64,000 bases of DNA, taken from NCBI RefSeq assembly GCF_037038585.1, contig NC_092524.1, positions 71,448,552-71,512,551 of the forward strand, given 5' to 3'. Shown piece by piece: positions 25,601 to 38,180 of this stretch. The notes below the pieces were generated by a model that saw nothing but the letters and a program-made list of their open reading frames with translations, was not told where the DNA came from and did no database searches. The translations under genes were made by a program, and so were the position numbers. The stretch is from Patagioenas fasciata. Its lineage: Eukaryota > Chordata > Aves > Columbiformes > Columbidae. Position 1 is the stretch's first letter, and every line of letters begins with the position of its first letter.

Positions 25601-27513
25601 CCTGACCCATGTAGCAAAGGGAGGACTCGCCCTGATTCAGTAAATACTTCTCATTCCCCCGGGACAGCCTCCCCCAGCCTGTTCAGTGCTGCCGAAAACT
25701 CTGTCAGGCTGGACTGGGACAGGTGACAGAGCCACCTGTGACCCCACAGGACACAGAAAACAACACCAGGTGCCATAAAATTGCTAATTTCAAAATAGCA
25801 ACCGTTTATTTAAAGTGTGGTGTCTCTCTTGTACCTGACAGCTATACATAGGTAGGAGGAAAATGAAATAAATTATTAACCTTAACTTTCTTTAATTGCA
25901 AAGCTGATGATGCTGTTCTCATTGATTAATTAATAGAAGAGCTGAGTAGACAGATGTTATTTGCATTATATTTTCACCTCTCAAGACTCACAGCATCTCT
26001 CAAAGCAGAAGCGTGTATGTCATGCATCACTGCAAGGGCCTGTTTGGAACAAATGTTGCTATAAACCAAGGGTGAAGGTGCTTTTGCTTTGGCCAGTTAT
26101 AATGTGTGCCCCGTATTCTCTCAGTATCATTTTTCATGGAAGTATCTTTATTTATCTTAATCAAATAATTCCATTCATACCTAATTAGAAATTCACAAAA
26201 AAATAACTTTTTCAGATCATGGGCTGGTCAGCATAGTAAGTGGAGACAGATATTCTATGGGTAGTCCTTGATAAACGAACACTAAAATGTGCACCCGACT
26301 ATGTGGAACAAGAAGCTGGGAGCTGTGTTTCAGTGGTGTCTGTCATACCTAAAAGCACTCTCTCGGTCCATATGTTTGTCATAGTGCAAATATTAAGGAT
26401 GTACAAAATCACATGCATAACCGCAGTGGGAAGTGTTTTTGCTGCCCTAGATCAGCACACCTCTATTCACATCAGGGCCGTCTTTGCTTTTATAACATCC
26501 GTTGTGTGGGAGGAGAATGAGTCAGTTCTCAGTGCATGGGGGACCGGGTGTGCGGGTTCCCTGTCCCAGGTGGGGGTGAGCGCCGACCCACCCTCCCGGC
26601 CTGGGCCCCGCGCCTGCCACCACTGCCCCCCAGCCGCTCCTCGTCCTCGCGCGTCGCGGCGTCAGCCTCTGCTGCTGGCTCTTCTCATCAACACGCCAGG
26701 ACAAAATACTGTCTCTTCCCATACAGGTGGTGTTCTGCCCGTGTAAACTCCACAGCCGTGTTCACTTCCCAGCTGCGAGGAATAGAGGTGAAAAATTATT
26801 TTTAAAAGTCTTTTAAAACAGCCATATATGAGTCATTCAAAGTAATAGTGTCATGGGCTAGCCCGGTGCACACATCGTCTGGAAAATTCATGGCTACCTC
26901 AGAACAAAAGATCATAGTGTTTGGCTCTGAAATTAATAACATTTTCTTCCCCTGCGACTCCTTTTACTGAAATATATTCCATTACAATTTTGGCAATTCC
27001 TGGATAAGGAATGAAGCAACACTAATTTTCTCTGAGGCAGACTGGGTATTTTAAAAGCTCTATAAACATGAGTTTTCCAAAGCAGAGTCATTGTTCCTGT
27101 AGGCATTAATGTTGCAAACCAAGTAATAAGACTTCAAGCACTAATCAAAAAATTCAGAATTGCAAGTTGATAACAAACAACCTGAAGCCCAAATAGCTCT
27201 TAGCACTAAAAATAAATCCAGGCTTGTCTGGGATCTCCATGGAGCTTTGTACTTCCCACAGCATAAATATTCTTCCATTTCAGCTTTCAAATAAGTTGCT
27301 TCGACATCTGCGGATGGACCGTCCCCGGTAGAGGGAGCTAATGGGTTTGCGGAGCTCCTGGCTGCTGGGGGCTGGTGATTCCTGCAGAGCAAACGCTGCT
27401 TCCAAAAGCCAGACAGTAAGTTTTCCAATTTATTCCTATAAAGTGTTTTTAATTGAATTCACTGAAAAAATATAAGTAGAAGAGCAAAACACGAAAAATA
27501 CAGCTTGCTTAGA
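16606..27513. other. Long unassigned spacer
   Basis: About 11 kb without a gene I can support. GC-rich patches (18340-18700, 20900-21020, 21640-21960, 23890-24180, 26540-26660) open frames on both strands but carry Pro/Ala/Arg/Cys-biased products typical of noncoding GC DNA. A purine-rich block at 20675-20730 and an AT-rich alternating block at 23708-23760 are low-complexity. TAATTAATTA-type sites cluster near 19228, 24830 and 25926. A 168-codon frame at 26240-26746 has no supporting context. Confidence 0.4.
20675..20730. repeat. Purine-rich low-complexity tract
   Basis: A run of almost only A and G on the + strand (GGGGGAGAGGGGGGAGGGAG core). Confidence 0.8.
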
Positions 27514-27790
27514 GCCTGGTCCAGCCTGGCCCTGAACACTCCAGGGATGGGGCATCCACAGCTTCTCTGGGCGGCCTGTGCCAGGACCTCAACCCCTCCT
27601 GGGGAGGAGTTCCTTCCTTATATCTAATGTAAATCTCCCCTCTTCCAGCTTAAAGCCACCACTCCTTGCCCTGTCACTACACGTCCTTGTGGAAAGTCCC
27701 TCTCCAGCTTTCCTGTGGGTCCCTTTAGGTCAGGCCCTGCTGAGCCAGCACTGAGCCCTTGCTCCTCTCAGCAGACCTTCCCAGAGCGCG
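27514..27790 (-). mobile_element. CR1 LINE fragment, reverse orientation
   Basis: The + strand carries GGATGGGGCATCCACAGCTT, CTCCCCTCTTCCAGCTTAAA, and a TTGCCCTGTCACTAC segment. These are the reverse complement of the CR1 region just upstream of the 3' UTR. It lacks the terminal repeat on its left edge, so both ends look lost or decayed. It has no coding capacity. Confidence 0.8.
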
Positions 27791-30700
27791 CCATGTCTGA
27801 CATACCATGACATCTCTCATTAAGCTCTTTCTTTCAGCCAAGGGAACAAGTTGAAGGGATGTTAGGGCTATGGGGCTAACTTTTCTAACAGGGAGCTTTG
27901 GTCCAGAGCCTGGGAAAAGGTTACGGAGTTGAACCAGAAGTATTCGAGAGAATGGGAGTGAAGCAGACTCCGAAGGCAGCCCCGCTCAGTCCCGGCCTCG
28001 GGCAGAGCTGAGGGCTGCGCTCTGGCCCCAAACGTCTGTTCTTGAAAAGCACTTTTGCTGGAATTTCCCAAAGAATAAAACTTCTACTTGTAGCTGTATT
28101 TTAATTTACTAAGAGACATCAGCTATTCTCTTGTAAGAGTTTTTTTGCTCTGTGATTGATGCCCAAGAAACATCAGTTGAGCTGGGGGTTTTTCAGATAA
28201 GAATGAGACAGTCTGTCCCTTTCCCCTTGACACCTTTTTCCCTAATAATCGACACCTTAATAATTTAATAATCAACACCCTAATAATTTGACACCTTTGC
28301 CTTGCCCTAACAATCATCCCATGACACGACGATGAGTAAAAACACTATATAGTTTCATTAAAATAATATCTAACCAATTATTCTCTGCCTCTTGCCTTGC
28401 CATTGTCTTTTGAACTGCACTTTAACAGTTCCTCCAAGTATACTAAATGATCTGCAAGAACATGGCTTGTCACAAGCTGCACAGTGCTCTTCTCACCTGG
28501 GACAGCCGACTGTGCTACCTTAATGTTTACTGACAAGCCAAAATGCATCCTGGAGAAAAACACCATTATTTCCTTCATAAACAAAAGCAGGGATCCCTAA
28601 AGGCACAGACGTTCTCTGAAATGCCTGTTTAAACTAACCTGTAGACAGGATTACTTTCCTCTAGTTTCAGGTAGCAGAATGTTTAAAGGTATGTGGTCTG
28701 ACCGCCTGACCCGGGGCAGGGCACCCGTAAGGAAGGTGTCCGTGCCCAGCTCCCTGCCACTGTCCCAGGCTGTCACACGTGCCCGCTGTGCTGGATGTGT
28801 TCAGAGCCCTCCGAGCTCCCTGTCCCTGCTGCTGACAGACAGACAGACCCTGGAGGGGCTGGGAAGCCGTGTCCTTCCCTGGACCTGCCTTGAGGATCAA
28901 GACCTCTCTTCTGAAATGCCACAAACGACTGGCCACTGTTCCTGTGGGGCCCAAACCAGAGCCCACGGGGTGGTCAGGACGAGTTTGGTCCCACGGGTTG
29001 GCTGGAACCTCTGCAGCCGAGGTCTGACGCTGAACGCAGCGCCTGGTCCTGCCAGAGGCTCCGCTGGATGCAGCGACGCCCCAGGGAACCTGCACCTCAC
29101 TCTGCACGTCCAGCGTCGCTGGCGTCTGCCCTGGGGTCACCTTCGGCTGCACCTGGCGGGGATGCAGATGGGGTCACTCAGCAGCTCATTCGACGTGTTC
29201 GCACAGCATCTTGAACCTCCTGTCTTGCACAGCTCAGCACGCAGCAAGGACAGCATCTCTCCCCAGAGCAACAGTTCAGAAGCAAGGACAAGATCAGCTG
29301 TGATTGAGTGATTGACATTGTTATTTTCCAGTTCAGTTCAGTACCAGAAAACTCGTTCAGATTTCTGTTTTCATTCCAGCTGGGATCAATATGATAAAAC
29401 TGAAACAAATTAGAAAATGTGCACAACTAAAGTGGTAAGGAATTAATTCATGAGATTGACAAAACAGAATTATAACAAACACGTAAGGAGAATTTTCAAA
29501 TCTATTTTATTCCCCTTCTTTATGTGAAAGTCAAGGAATTTGAGATACCAGTTTGAATACATTTGCAGTCAACTCACATGCAGGAAATGTTCTTTGGCTT
29601 TGCTCAAGTGCAGGAAGTTAATGAATCCAAGCCCATAGTTATATATAATAGTACTGGGTACATAGCAAAATAATCTTAGAACAGTAACCCTTAACCACTT
29701 ACCAGTTAAAACACTGCGTGAAGCAAATCAATAGCTATCATCAAGTGTATAAGCTACTATCTCTTGCAGTATTCACCCACCTCTGTTGTGTTGCTGACAG
29801 GATGCTCAGGGCTCCCTCTCTGCTGCTCCCGCGTGGTACCAGCGCTGTACCCACAGACACCAGCTCTGTTTTCCTATGGTCTTTGTACCGCTCACAGTAC
29901 TTAATTCCACTGTCCACCTGGGTTCACTTTTCCCAGCAGTGGCTCCAGATTTACTCTGAGTCTTGGATGTAGTTTTACTTAGCTCTCTGAGCAAAAGCTA
30001 TAGTTTTTAATCACTTCTGGTATTTTCCCTGTTAGAAAAAACATTTTATTCTACTTCTCACTGTTTCTATTCAGCTCAGGTCAATACTTCCCTTTGATTA
30101 ACTACAGAACTTCATACTGGATTTCTCATTTCACTTTGTCAAAGAATCACATAGTATGACAAGTTAACAACGTTTTCATTTGTGATTACGTTCTCCTTAG
30201 CCCTGTTACAGCTATCCACAAATTTTCAGTAGGCTTTCTGAGGAAGCATTTTATTGTTGACAATGGTTTTGTTCATCTACATATCTTTTATTTTATTGAT
30301 TGTACTGATAACTTTAGCTCCTGTGGTCTTCTGCAATACCACCACATGAAACTTGGACTCTTTTGTGCAACTCCATTGTTATCATTAGTCTACTTTTCCA
30401 GTCCCCTGGACAAACTTCAGTCTGTGTCAGGGAACTATAAACACAGAAAAGCGTGATTTTCTCAAAGAAAAGCGGTAGGTGCCTAGGGATCTTGGTAGCA
30501 GTCTCTCTCCAGCGTCCAGGTAGTACCATCCAAAACAGTTGATTTCCACGGAATCCACCAGAGCTGTTGTTTCACTGTCCTGGGGAAGATGCCCGTCAGG
30601 CACACCCAGCGGCGCAGAACGCGTCCTCGCGCCCTGCGCTCCCCACAGCGATCGGAGCAGCGGGTCTGTGAAGCGACCCCCGCTGCCGGAGCCCCCGCGT

Positions 30701-31020
30701 CTGGCGCACGGAGGGACAATGTGGGGGCTGCCCCGTGGACACCGGTGGAACGTTCAGACTGGGACCCCGGGGCAGAGCTGATGAAAGTGAGGCAGAGAGT
30801 TCCACAAACAAAGTAAATTACCTGCCAGGAAGGAAACCCCTCAGCAGCAGATATTTCAAATACATGAAAGAGAAATACTTTCCTCACAAATTGCTAAAAA
30901 AAAAAGAAATGGTAAATGTGTTGCTTTTCAGCATAACTGCATTCACATGCATAATCAGGCTGAAGAGACATCAGACTAGACACTGTACTTTATGGTATCT
31001 CTATTTCTTTCCTTCCACAG
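27791..31020. other. Unassigned spacer
   Basis: No gene recognised. A small local tandem of an AATAATC/T-ACACC motif lies at about 28236-28300. On the reverse strand, 28497-28549 is bounded by an acceptor-like and a donor-like site with an open frame containing MHFGLSVNIKVAQSAVPG; I note it but do not call it. GC-rich patches at 28680-29160 and 30590-30780 explain the long frames there. Confidence 0.4.
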
Positions 31021-31057
31021 ATACGAAGATTTCGCAGCTCTTTTCAGCAGAGGAAAT
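31021..31057 (+). CDS. Candidate internal exon (chain member 1)
   Basis: A strong acceptor (TTTCTTTCCTTCCACAG, ending 31020) and a donor-like GTGAGC at 31058 bound 37 nt. Read so that it exits in phase 0, it gives YEDFAALFSRGN, an exit-helix-like segment faintly reminiscent of the end of an EF-hand. That phase fits the next candidate at 32112. The upstream partner, which would have to end two bases into a codon, was not found. Inference from splice consensus and phase only. Confidence 0.28.
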
Positions 31058-32111
31058 GTGAGCTGGATGCTCTCAGTAATTCAATTGCTTGCTCATATAA
31101 TCACATTGTAAAGATAACAGTAATGCTGTAAAGGGAGGGGAAAAAAAGACCAGCTTCTTCCACTCTCCTATTCAAAGTGTAAATGTCACGCTTTTTATGT
31201 GTGAAAATGAATGAATGAAGGAATCTTGCATATTTTTTAGGAGATTAATTCATACGTGCATCACGAATGACACACTTCTATCAGCAGAAGCGTGTTACAC
31301 GATTTGAAGCAGGCACTGCAGTAGTGTCCATTGCTACCAGAGCCCAGAACCCACTGAGCGCTGGACGTGACGCAGCTGTGAGAGGAAACGGGGCCGCGGG
31401 TGTGGGGGCTCTGAGCCCACGTCCGCCCTGCAGGGTCCCCGTGGCAGCAGCCGCTGCCCAGCGGGGCAGAGCCGAGAGGGGCGCCAACAGGGCTCTGCTG
31501 AGCTGCGTGCAAATGTGGGAACACGCAAGCCAGTGGATCGTTCCAGAGGCTGATTTACTAGAGACAGTTTTCATTCTGTTAAATTTCTGCGTGCTGCAAA
31601 ACCGCTTTGGTACCACATGTGCCTTATTTTGCACAATTTCTGTACTCGTCTGAGATGAGGAACCTCCCTTTCTTTCCCATACATTCTCACAGCACTCAGG
31701 GAACAGGTGGTCTGTGCTACAACAAATCGTAACAGCAGTAGCGCCTGTTATAATCAGGAGGGCATCTCCGTTTCTCTTCTTCAGTTAGCCGTGTGGAAGA
31801 TGACAGTCAGGTTTATGTGTGATTTCCTAAATTTTAGCCAGATTTTAAAAGACTGTTGTAAGAAACACAAAGAAAGAAACCTGTGGATTTATTTCATTCT
31901 GTTCGCTGTTTTTTCTGGTGTACAAAATAGAAAAGAAATGAGAGCAAATAGGAAGCTATTTGAATTCAAGGTTCAGAAGATATATGTGAAAATTTGGAGC
32001 CTCTGAGAACAGCTCTGGCTCTTTGGTTTAACTCTGCATTCTGCACATACTCTTCGACAAGGAGAACTATCCTTTATTGATTGTCACAATCAACTTTTTT
32101 CTTCTTGCAAG

Positions 32112-32183
32112 TGGCAGATCAGTGCTGGAGACTTAGAAACAAGAGGAGAGTGTCACCAGAAAACAAATATCTCTAAGGAAAAG
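32112..32183 (+). CDS. Candidate internal exon (chain member 2)
   Basis: An acceptor after a T-rich tract (TTTTTTCTTCTTGCAAG, ending 32111) and an excellent donor (AAAAG then GTGAGTAG at 32184) enclose exactly 72 nt. The phase-0 frame is open: WQISAGDLETRGECHQKTNI then SKEK. It accepts the phase of the candidate at 31021 and passes phase 0 to the candidate at 36703. The product is hydrophilic with no recognisable domain. Confidence 0.32.
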
Positions 32184-35082
32184 GTGAGTAGTGCAATTTC
32201 AAATTCAGAGTACATCTTCGAGCACTTGGTGTTGAAGTTTTTTGTTGGCTGGTTGGTTGGTGGTTTTGGTTTTTCTAATTTTTGAACTCTTTGAACTGTA
32301 TTCTGCTTGACTGGATTGCAATAGTGTATTAGCTTTCACAATGAGCAATGTATGAGAAGGGAATATATTGGTATTAAAGTCTTATTCAGAAAACTTGTGG
32401 CTAGTGAATGGTTTCCTGGAAAAGTGAGTTATAAGTATGAATGGAGTATCCAAAAGTAAAAGTGTGTTCACTTTTAACTTGCCTTTAATTTTGTTATTCA
32501 TATGACATCCATCTTTGACCTTTAAACAGGCTTTTTGTGACAGCAGTATTTCATATCTAAGTCCTTGACAAGTATAAATGCCTAAGAGAGCAGTCAGATT
32601 AATAGTTTGCATTGCATGTATGTAAGAAAATATAGTAAGTCACAGGGTCTTATTTTTCTATCGTTGTGAATATCAACAGCTGCTAATTATAAGCAGTTTA
32701 GGAATCCCATCGGTTGTGTTAATTTTAGTACATAGGCTCGTGGGTTTGGAAGTTCAAATCTGAGTTAGCTTGTTTGTCTTTCACTACGCAATAGTATTAT
32801 TCTCACCAAACATTAATTAAGGAAAAGCAACCACGTTGTTGTTTGTTTGGAGAGGAATCCATGAAATTCCTCGACCACCACTGTTCTTGATGGTTCCCTG
32901 AACAAACTGTGACCTGTGTCCTCATTCTAACCCCCCCCTCGCGTGGTGCTGGGGAGCAGTGCCCATCGCCAGCAAAACTGCTCCTGCTCTCCTTGGTGCC
33001 CTGTGACCTGCCACGGGTCGGTGGGACAACAAACACCCCTTCTCCAGGCGCGTGGTTGGAAAATTCAGTGGAGTCCTACTCTTATACACATATATATTTA
33101 TAAATTAATACATCATTTCTGTATCCAGATATGACGTGCAAACTGCACTTTCCACACTCACATATCCAGGTTTTGTTCTTGATGCTTGTAAGATAAGACA
33201 CAACGATAACTAATTGCTTTATGACGAAAAAGGACAGAGAGGCCAGACTCCTTCCATCTGCAGGCATGCCTTTGGCTCACGGTTTTGCACGTGGGCTCCA
33301 TACCTGTGAGCAGACGCCTCTTTCACAAAAGCTGAACTAGACCAAAGAAATGAGGGAGACCTCCCGTGTGAGAACAGGCGTGTGACAGCCATGGATGTAC
33401 CAGAGATTTCAGTGTTTTTGTCATGCTGCCCGGGGGCAGAGGGCTGGAACTTCTCCCTTCCAACCCCACCAGGGCTGATGCTGCCTCCTCTTCCTCATCT
33501 TCTGGGCAAGTAGGATGTGCTTGCGCCTCCCCAGATAGTCCTGTGGTCCAGACTGGCAGAGGGTGACGCTGTGTTGACTGCCGGGGTTCAGGGTTCTCTG
33601 GGGCTCACCTCTCTGGAGTGTGTACGGGCAGAAATCGAGGCTCTGGGAGCTCTGTACTAGCAGAAATGTGCATATATGCAGATTTTAGTTGCCTCCAAAC
33701 TAAAATGACAACATAAACGATGTTGCGTAGAGCTTTGCCATGGCTGGATGGTGGTTTATCTCTGTACATGACACTTAGAGCTGATCTTCCTCTGCAGTTA
33801 GAGCACGCACCAGGACGGCAGAGGCCAGAACCACCCTGTGGAGTCACCGCTCTTCCACGCGCTCCACCTGCTGCTGGAGGACAGACCCCGCTTCTCCTGC
33901 CACAGGGCGCGGGTGCCCCGGGACGTGCTCAGCAAGACCGGCCGCCCTGCAGCTCCTGGGACTCACAGGCAAGCGCAGCATGGTGAGGTGAGGGGTTAAC
34001 GTCACCGGTGACAGGGCACATGCTGGAAACCCCACACGGCATTGCTGCGGGGTCAGGGCTCCTCCTGGCAGCACTGATGCCCCCCCACTCTGCTTTGTCA
34101 GCGTCGAGGATCAGGGGTTATGGACAGAGAAGCAGGAAGTAGAAAGTGAGTTTCTAATAACTCCTGTAAGTTGTTGTGAAAGCCAGCTGAACTCTCATTG
34201 TAACGGCAAGATCAGGAGTACCAGTACTAGTGCCACCCATTATTTTTTCCCTGTCCTCTGGGAACTTATCCTTTTCGTATCTCTGTTCTGCTGTGAAGTC
34301 ATTATGTCAGCACTTCTCCGCACTCTTAGAGCCATTTTAATTGACTTTAAAAAATCTGTACCCAAAATGTGCTTTAGTAATACCTGAACTTAATATGATT
34401 TTTTTTTCCCCTGGCAAAAAAATAAGGTATATTTTCACAACGTTAGACCCCATTCTCTTGCCACATACCAAGGCCAACACAAAACCCAGCATCCCTTTCC
34501 CAGTAGCTGCCTGTCCTGGTACAATAGACATTACCTGGTTGACTGTCCCCTCCTACCCTCACCCATAATGAAATTTCTAGAGGGCAGAAACATGTTGACA
34601 AACAATATGTTGGTAATAGTGATGTTCACCTGGAGTGCTGGCCAGTTTCACAGTACACCAGTTCCCTGACCACCACGTCCCAAACCGTGACAGTAGGAAT
34701 GGTCCACTGGATGGAAACCTGGAGCCATTTCAGAGCCTTTTGGACGCCAGTCCCACCCAGGAGTGCTCAGTCAGTAACCACAGGCACTGCCAGGCTCGAT
34801 GGCAGAGCACTCTTCTCCAAGGACAGATAGCTTCAAAAGCATGGTGGCCACCAGCAGCTCCCAGCAGGTGGAACAGAGACAGCAGATGGCAGAGGAAACA
34901 GGCTGGACCCTGCTCCTGTTAGTAACCATCCACCTCGACATCACAGTGCATCGAGCGAGATTATTCCAAACTGCATTATCTCCTGGAATTCATATTTCTC
35001 CAATAGAAGTGATGATGGAGTCAGTTGCCTGGCTGAGCTGAACGTTATTTATCTGCACTTGATCTTTCCCAAGGTCATTGAC

Positions 35083-35094
35083 AGATAGATGATT

Positions 35095-35148
<54 letters not shown>
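35083..35148. repeat. GATA tetranucleotide microsatellite
   Basis: About 13 uninterrupted GATA units (35095-35148) with a slightly imperfect left end. Confidence 0.95.
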
Positions 35149-36412
35149 AAAACGTTTGTTCTCTCTGTAGTTTGTGTCATTTTCATGTAATGTCATCTGA
35201 TCCCCCAAATGTCTCTCACACTTCAGTGAGATTTATGTGAGGTGCTGGAAGAGTAGGATAAAGCTGATGAAAATCACAAACTTTGCAGAAGTAATTTGTG
35301 TTTGCCAGTTCCACAAACCTCACTCACACTATTATCTTTCACCCAGTAATATTGTTTGACACCTGAAATATGCTGTGTTGTCCATTCCATGTTTGTCAGG
35401 ACTGGATTGTTTATATACTTCCAGCATCCATACACACAAACAAACATGCCCTGTCAAAACACTCAGCTTCACTCAAGTGACAGTTGCTCCTTTAATCAGT
35501 CCCAGGTTAAGTGGATGACGATGTGATTGAAATTGATTAATAAAGCATGTGGAAGAGGATGTCTCCGTGGCAGAGAAAGGGCTCTGTCTCCTGTGGTGCC
35601 TGCTGTGGTGACAGAGGGTCTCAGGAGAGCACACGTGGCTGGGCAGACCCTGCAGGTGAGCGCTGGTGGGTGCGGGAGCTGCTGTCCCCTTGCTCCTGGT
35701 GCTCCTGCCCAGCACACCAGCCTTGGTGGCTCCGCCGTGCTGGAGGCTGGGCTGCCTGCCTTGGAAAGCAGTGCTGGGGCTCCCCGGCATGCCCAGGGCG
35801 AGTCCATAGAAAACCGGCCCCTCTGCACAAATTCAGCACAGGGAGATGCACTCAAGGGGCTCTGGAGGTGCAGCTGCTGTTGTGCTAACCCTGTTACAGG
35901 AGGCTGGGCTGTTCGCAGACCATTTAAGCCCCTATGCAGGGTTAGACAAGTCAAGACTGCTCCCAGCCTGGGAAAACAGCCCTGCTCATGGCAAAATGTA
36001 CTCCCCATGAAATGAGGCATACAGTCAGCCTCTGGATGGGATGCAGACTTCTCAAATGAACATTTGGAAACAGACAACCAAAAGAAGGGTTCCCAATGTT
36101 TCTGGGCATTAAAGCAGATTGGGAGGAGATTTCTCAGGTGGAAAAGACACACTTTTAAAGAGAGCTTGAATGGAAATCATTAAACACCTGGGATGCCCTT
36201 GGAATGCTCCCACACCACTGAGGCAGGCTCAGTGCCTCACCCGGCCGGGTCTCCTCTGGTAAATTGCAAAGGGCACACGCTTCCTCCGTGTTCCTCAAAT
36301 ATTCTCTATCTGAAATCAGAGTATTATGATTCCTGATTTTTTTTCCTGTACTCTGCAGGTTGAGAGTGGCCTGGCAAAACCAAATGCTTGGTTAGATTGT
36401 TGTTGCAGAGGG

Positions 36413-36430
36413 AGTGTGTGTACACACACT
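36413..36430. repeat. TG/CA perfect palindrome
   Basis: AGTGTGTGTACACACACT is an 18-bp perfect palindrome inside a wider TG/CA alternating region (to about 36467). It could form a cruciform or Z-DNA. Confidence 0.85.
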
Positions 36431-36702
36431 TGCGTGTATGTACATGCATCCACATGTGCACACACAGCAGTGATACTAACTTACTCCTTCTGCTACTGTG
36501 AATCAGTGAAAATCTTGCCCAATTTCTCATGCTCGGGAGTAAATTAAGGTGTTGCCGAAATCTGAATGTGGTGATACTGTGAGCAATCAGTTTCATTATG
36601 CAGGTTTTGTTGCTTCTGTGCTCCGTGAAGTGGGTGTTACCATTTATGTGTTAAGAATATCTACCTCAATGTTACTTAACTCAGTTGTTTTCCGTATTTC
36701 AG

Positions 36703-36792
36703 TCTCATCCTGATTTTCAAGATGAAGGTGAAGAGAACGATGAGAAATCTGAGGCGGCTCTAGAAGCCATCTGTACACACCCAGGTTCATGA
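36703..36792 (+). CDS. Candidate terminal exon (chain member 3)
   Basis: After the acceptor TTTTCCGTATTTCAG (ending 36702), a phase-0 frame of 29 codons runs SHPDFQDEGEENDEKSEAAL and a short tail to a TGA at 36790-36792. The acidic, well-mixed composition in otherwise ordinary DNA is the best coding-like signal in the left two thirds of the window. No AATAAA was noted nearby. Together with the exons at 31021 and 32112 it would form the C-terminus of an unidentified + strand gene. Confidence 0.32.
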   Translation, partial: SHPDFQDEGEENDEKSEAALEAICTHPGS

Positions 36793-37342
36793 AATGTTAG
36801 CAAAAACACAAATCCTGTTACCAGAGCTTCACACCTCTGACTCGCTAACTGGTTTGTTAACTAATTTTTCTTCAGGGTCAAAAAGAGGAATCATCGTAGC
36901 ATTTACTAGTATCAAAGCAACTGATTAAAAATATTTCCCCTATTAAGGTTGACATTTAATTAGCTTAGCTCTGGTGAGCCTGCAATGTCTGAAAGAGAAA
37001 TCCCTCAAAAGGCTGTATAAAGTCTCTTCATTAATGCTTTTTTGTAACTATCTGTAACTATCCTATATGACTTGGGTAGCAATTATGTCAAAACGACACT
37101 TATTGAGATTACAGTAAAACTGTCATGTAAAAGTGCCAATATAACTGTTCCAATAAGTCAAATAATATATTTAGCTTGTTAAAAAATACCCAGTCTTATC
37201 CCTATTTTGTTAAACCAGGAAGACGCAGTGCCACCCGTGAAGGCTGTAACGTGTGGATCCCGGGAGAGCCAAACAGGAGCTGCTTGCCCCAGCGCAGGCC
37301 CAGGTTTGCTGTCAGAGCCCCCGGGAACGCGCGCTGGCGGGG
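36793..37342. other. Unassigned spacer
   Basis: AT-rich with no gene. GC content jumps at about 37250, just before the 36-bp minisatellite. Confidence 0.45.
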
Positions 37343-37818
37343 AGCGGACGCGGGGCCGTGTCACCGGCGCTGCCGGGGAGGGGACGCGGGGCCGTGTCAC
37401 CTGCGCTGGCGGGGAGGGGACGTGGGACCGTGTCACCGGCGCTGGCCGGGAGGGGACGCGGGGCCGTGTCACCGGCGCTGCCGGGGAGGGGACGCGGGAC
37501 CGTGTCACCGGCGCTGGCCGGGAGGGGACGCGGGGCCGTGTCACCGGCGCTGCCGGGGAGGGGACGCGGGGCCGTGTCACCGGCGCTGCCGGGGAGGGGA
37601 CGCGGGGCCGTGTCACCGGCGCTGCCGGGGAGGGGACGCGGGACCGTGTCACCGGCGCTGCCGGGGAGGGGACGCGGGACCGTGTCACCTGCGCTGCCGG
37701 GGAGGGGACGCGGGACCGTGTCACCCGCGCTGGCGGGGAGGGGACGTGGGGCCGTGTCACCGGCGCTGGCCGGGAGGGGACGTGGGGCCGTGTCACCCGC
37801 GCTGGTGGGAGGGGACGC
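37343..37818. repeat. 36-bp GC-rich minisatellite, 13 units
   Basis: The core CCGTGTCAC recurs every 36 bp from about 37356 through 37788 (13 copies), with a GCTGCCGGGGAGGGGACG-type remainder and point variation only. As 36 is a multiple of three, each frame reads a 12-residue repeat without stops. This gives five overlapping frames of 200-271 codons on the two strands (for example GEGTRGRVTGAA on + and AGDTAPRPLPGS on -). The simultaneous openness of so many frames argues against a real protein. Very CpG-rich. Confidence 0.95.
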
Positions 37819-38180
37819 CCCGGAGAAGGGGCCGCTGCTCAGCGCTGTCTGCGCAGAGCCGGGGGGAAGGCGCTGGCCGTTACCTCGAGTGTGATCGGTA
37901 ACTCCCTCAGACATTTTGCAGTGATTTCACTGGAAAAACAAAGGCACTTAGCAAAATCAGGGGGGGTGAAATGTCTTGTTCCATTTCACACAGCTCTGAG
38001 GAACAGCACCTTCGACACTTAAAGGTGCTTCGTGAATTCTAGCTCACATCCACACACACATTCTGCAAGTCCTCCTGGTCAGCTGAAAGCGACAGACATG
38101 CAAACTGTCACTTCTGCATGAATGAGCCAATATAACTGTTTTAATGTATCTAGTCATACATTCACTTTTCTGAAGTAAAA
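37819..38180. other. Spacer
   Basis: Nothing recognised between the minisatellite and the next CR1 fragment. Confidence 0.5.

Larger units (their letters stand above)
31058..36702. other. Putative introns of the candidate exon chain
   Basis: Apart from the exon candidate at 32112 and the GATA repeat, I see nothing definite. GC-rich patches at 31370-31510, 33800-34080 and 35640-35880 open frames on both strands without splice support. Confidence 0.35.

Noticed and set aside
26240-26746. 168-codon + strand frame
   Set aside because: Half of it is ordinary AT-rich DNA and half a GC-rich patch with a changed composition; no domain and no promoter or splice support.
28497-28549. Reverse-strand exon candidate with both splice sites
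   Set aside because: Only 53 nt, isolated, with no partner exon found; kept as a note only.
28667-29311. 210-codon + and 161-codon - frames
   Set aside because: GC-rich patch open on both strands, no motifs, no splice context.
32680-32775. tRNA-like GTTCAAATC motif
   Set aside because: No A-box at the right distance and no cloverleaf could be drawn.
37176-38022. Five overlapping frames of 200-271 codons on both strands
   Set aside because: They are by-products of a 36-bp tandem repeat; all frames being open at once argues against coding.
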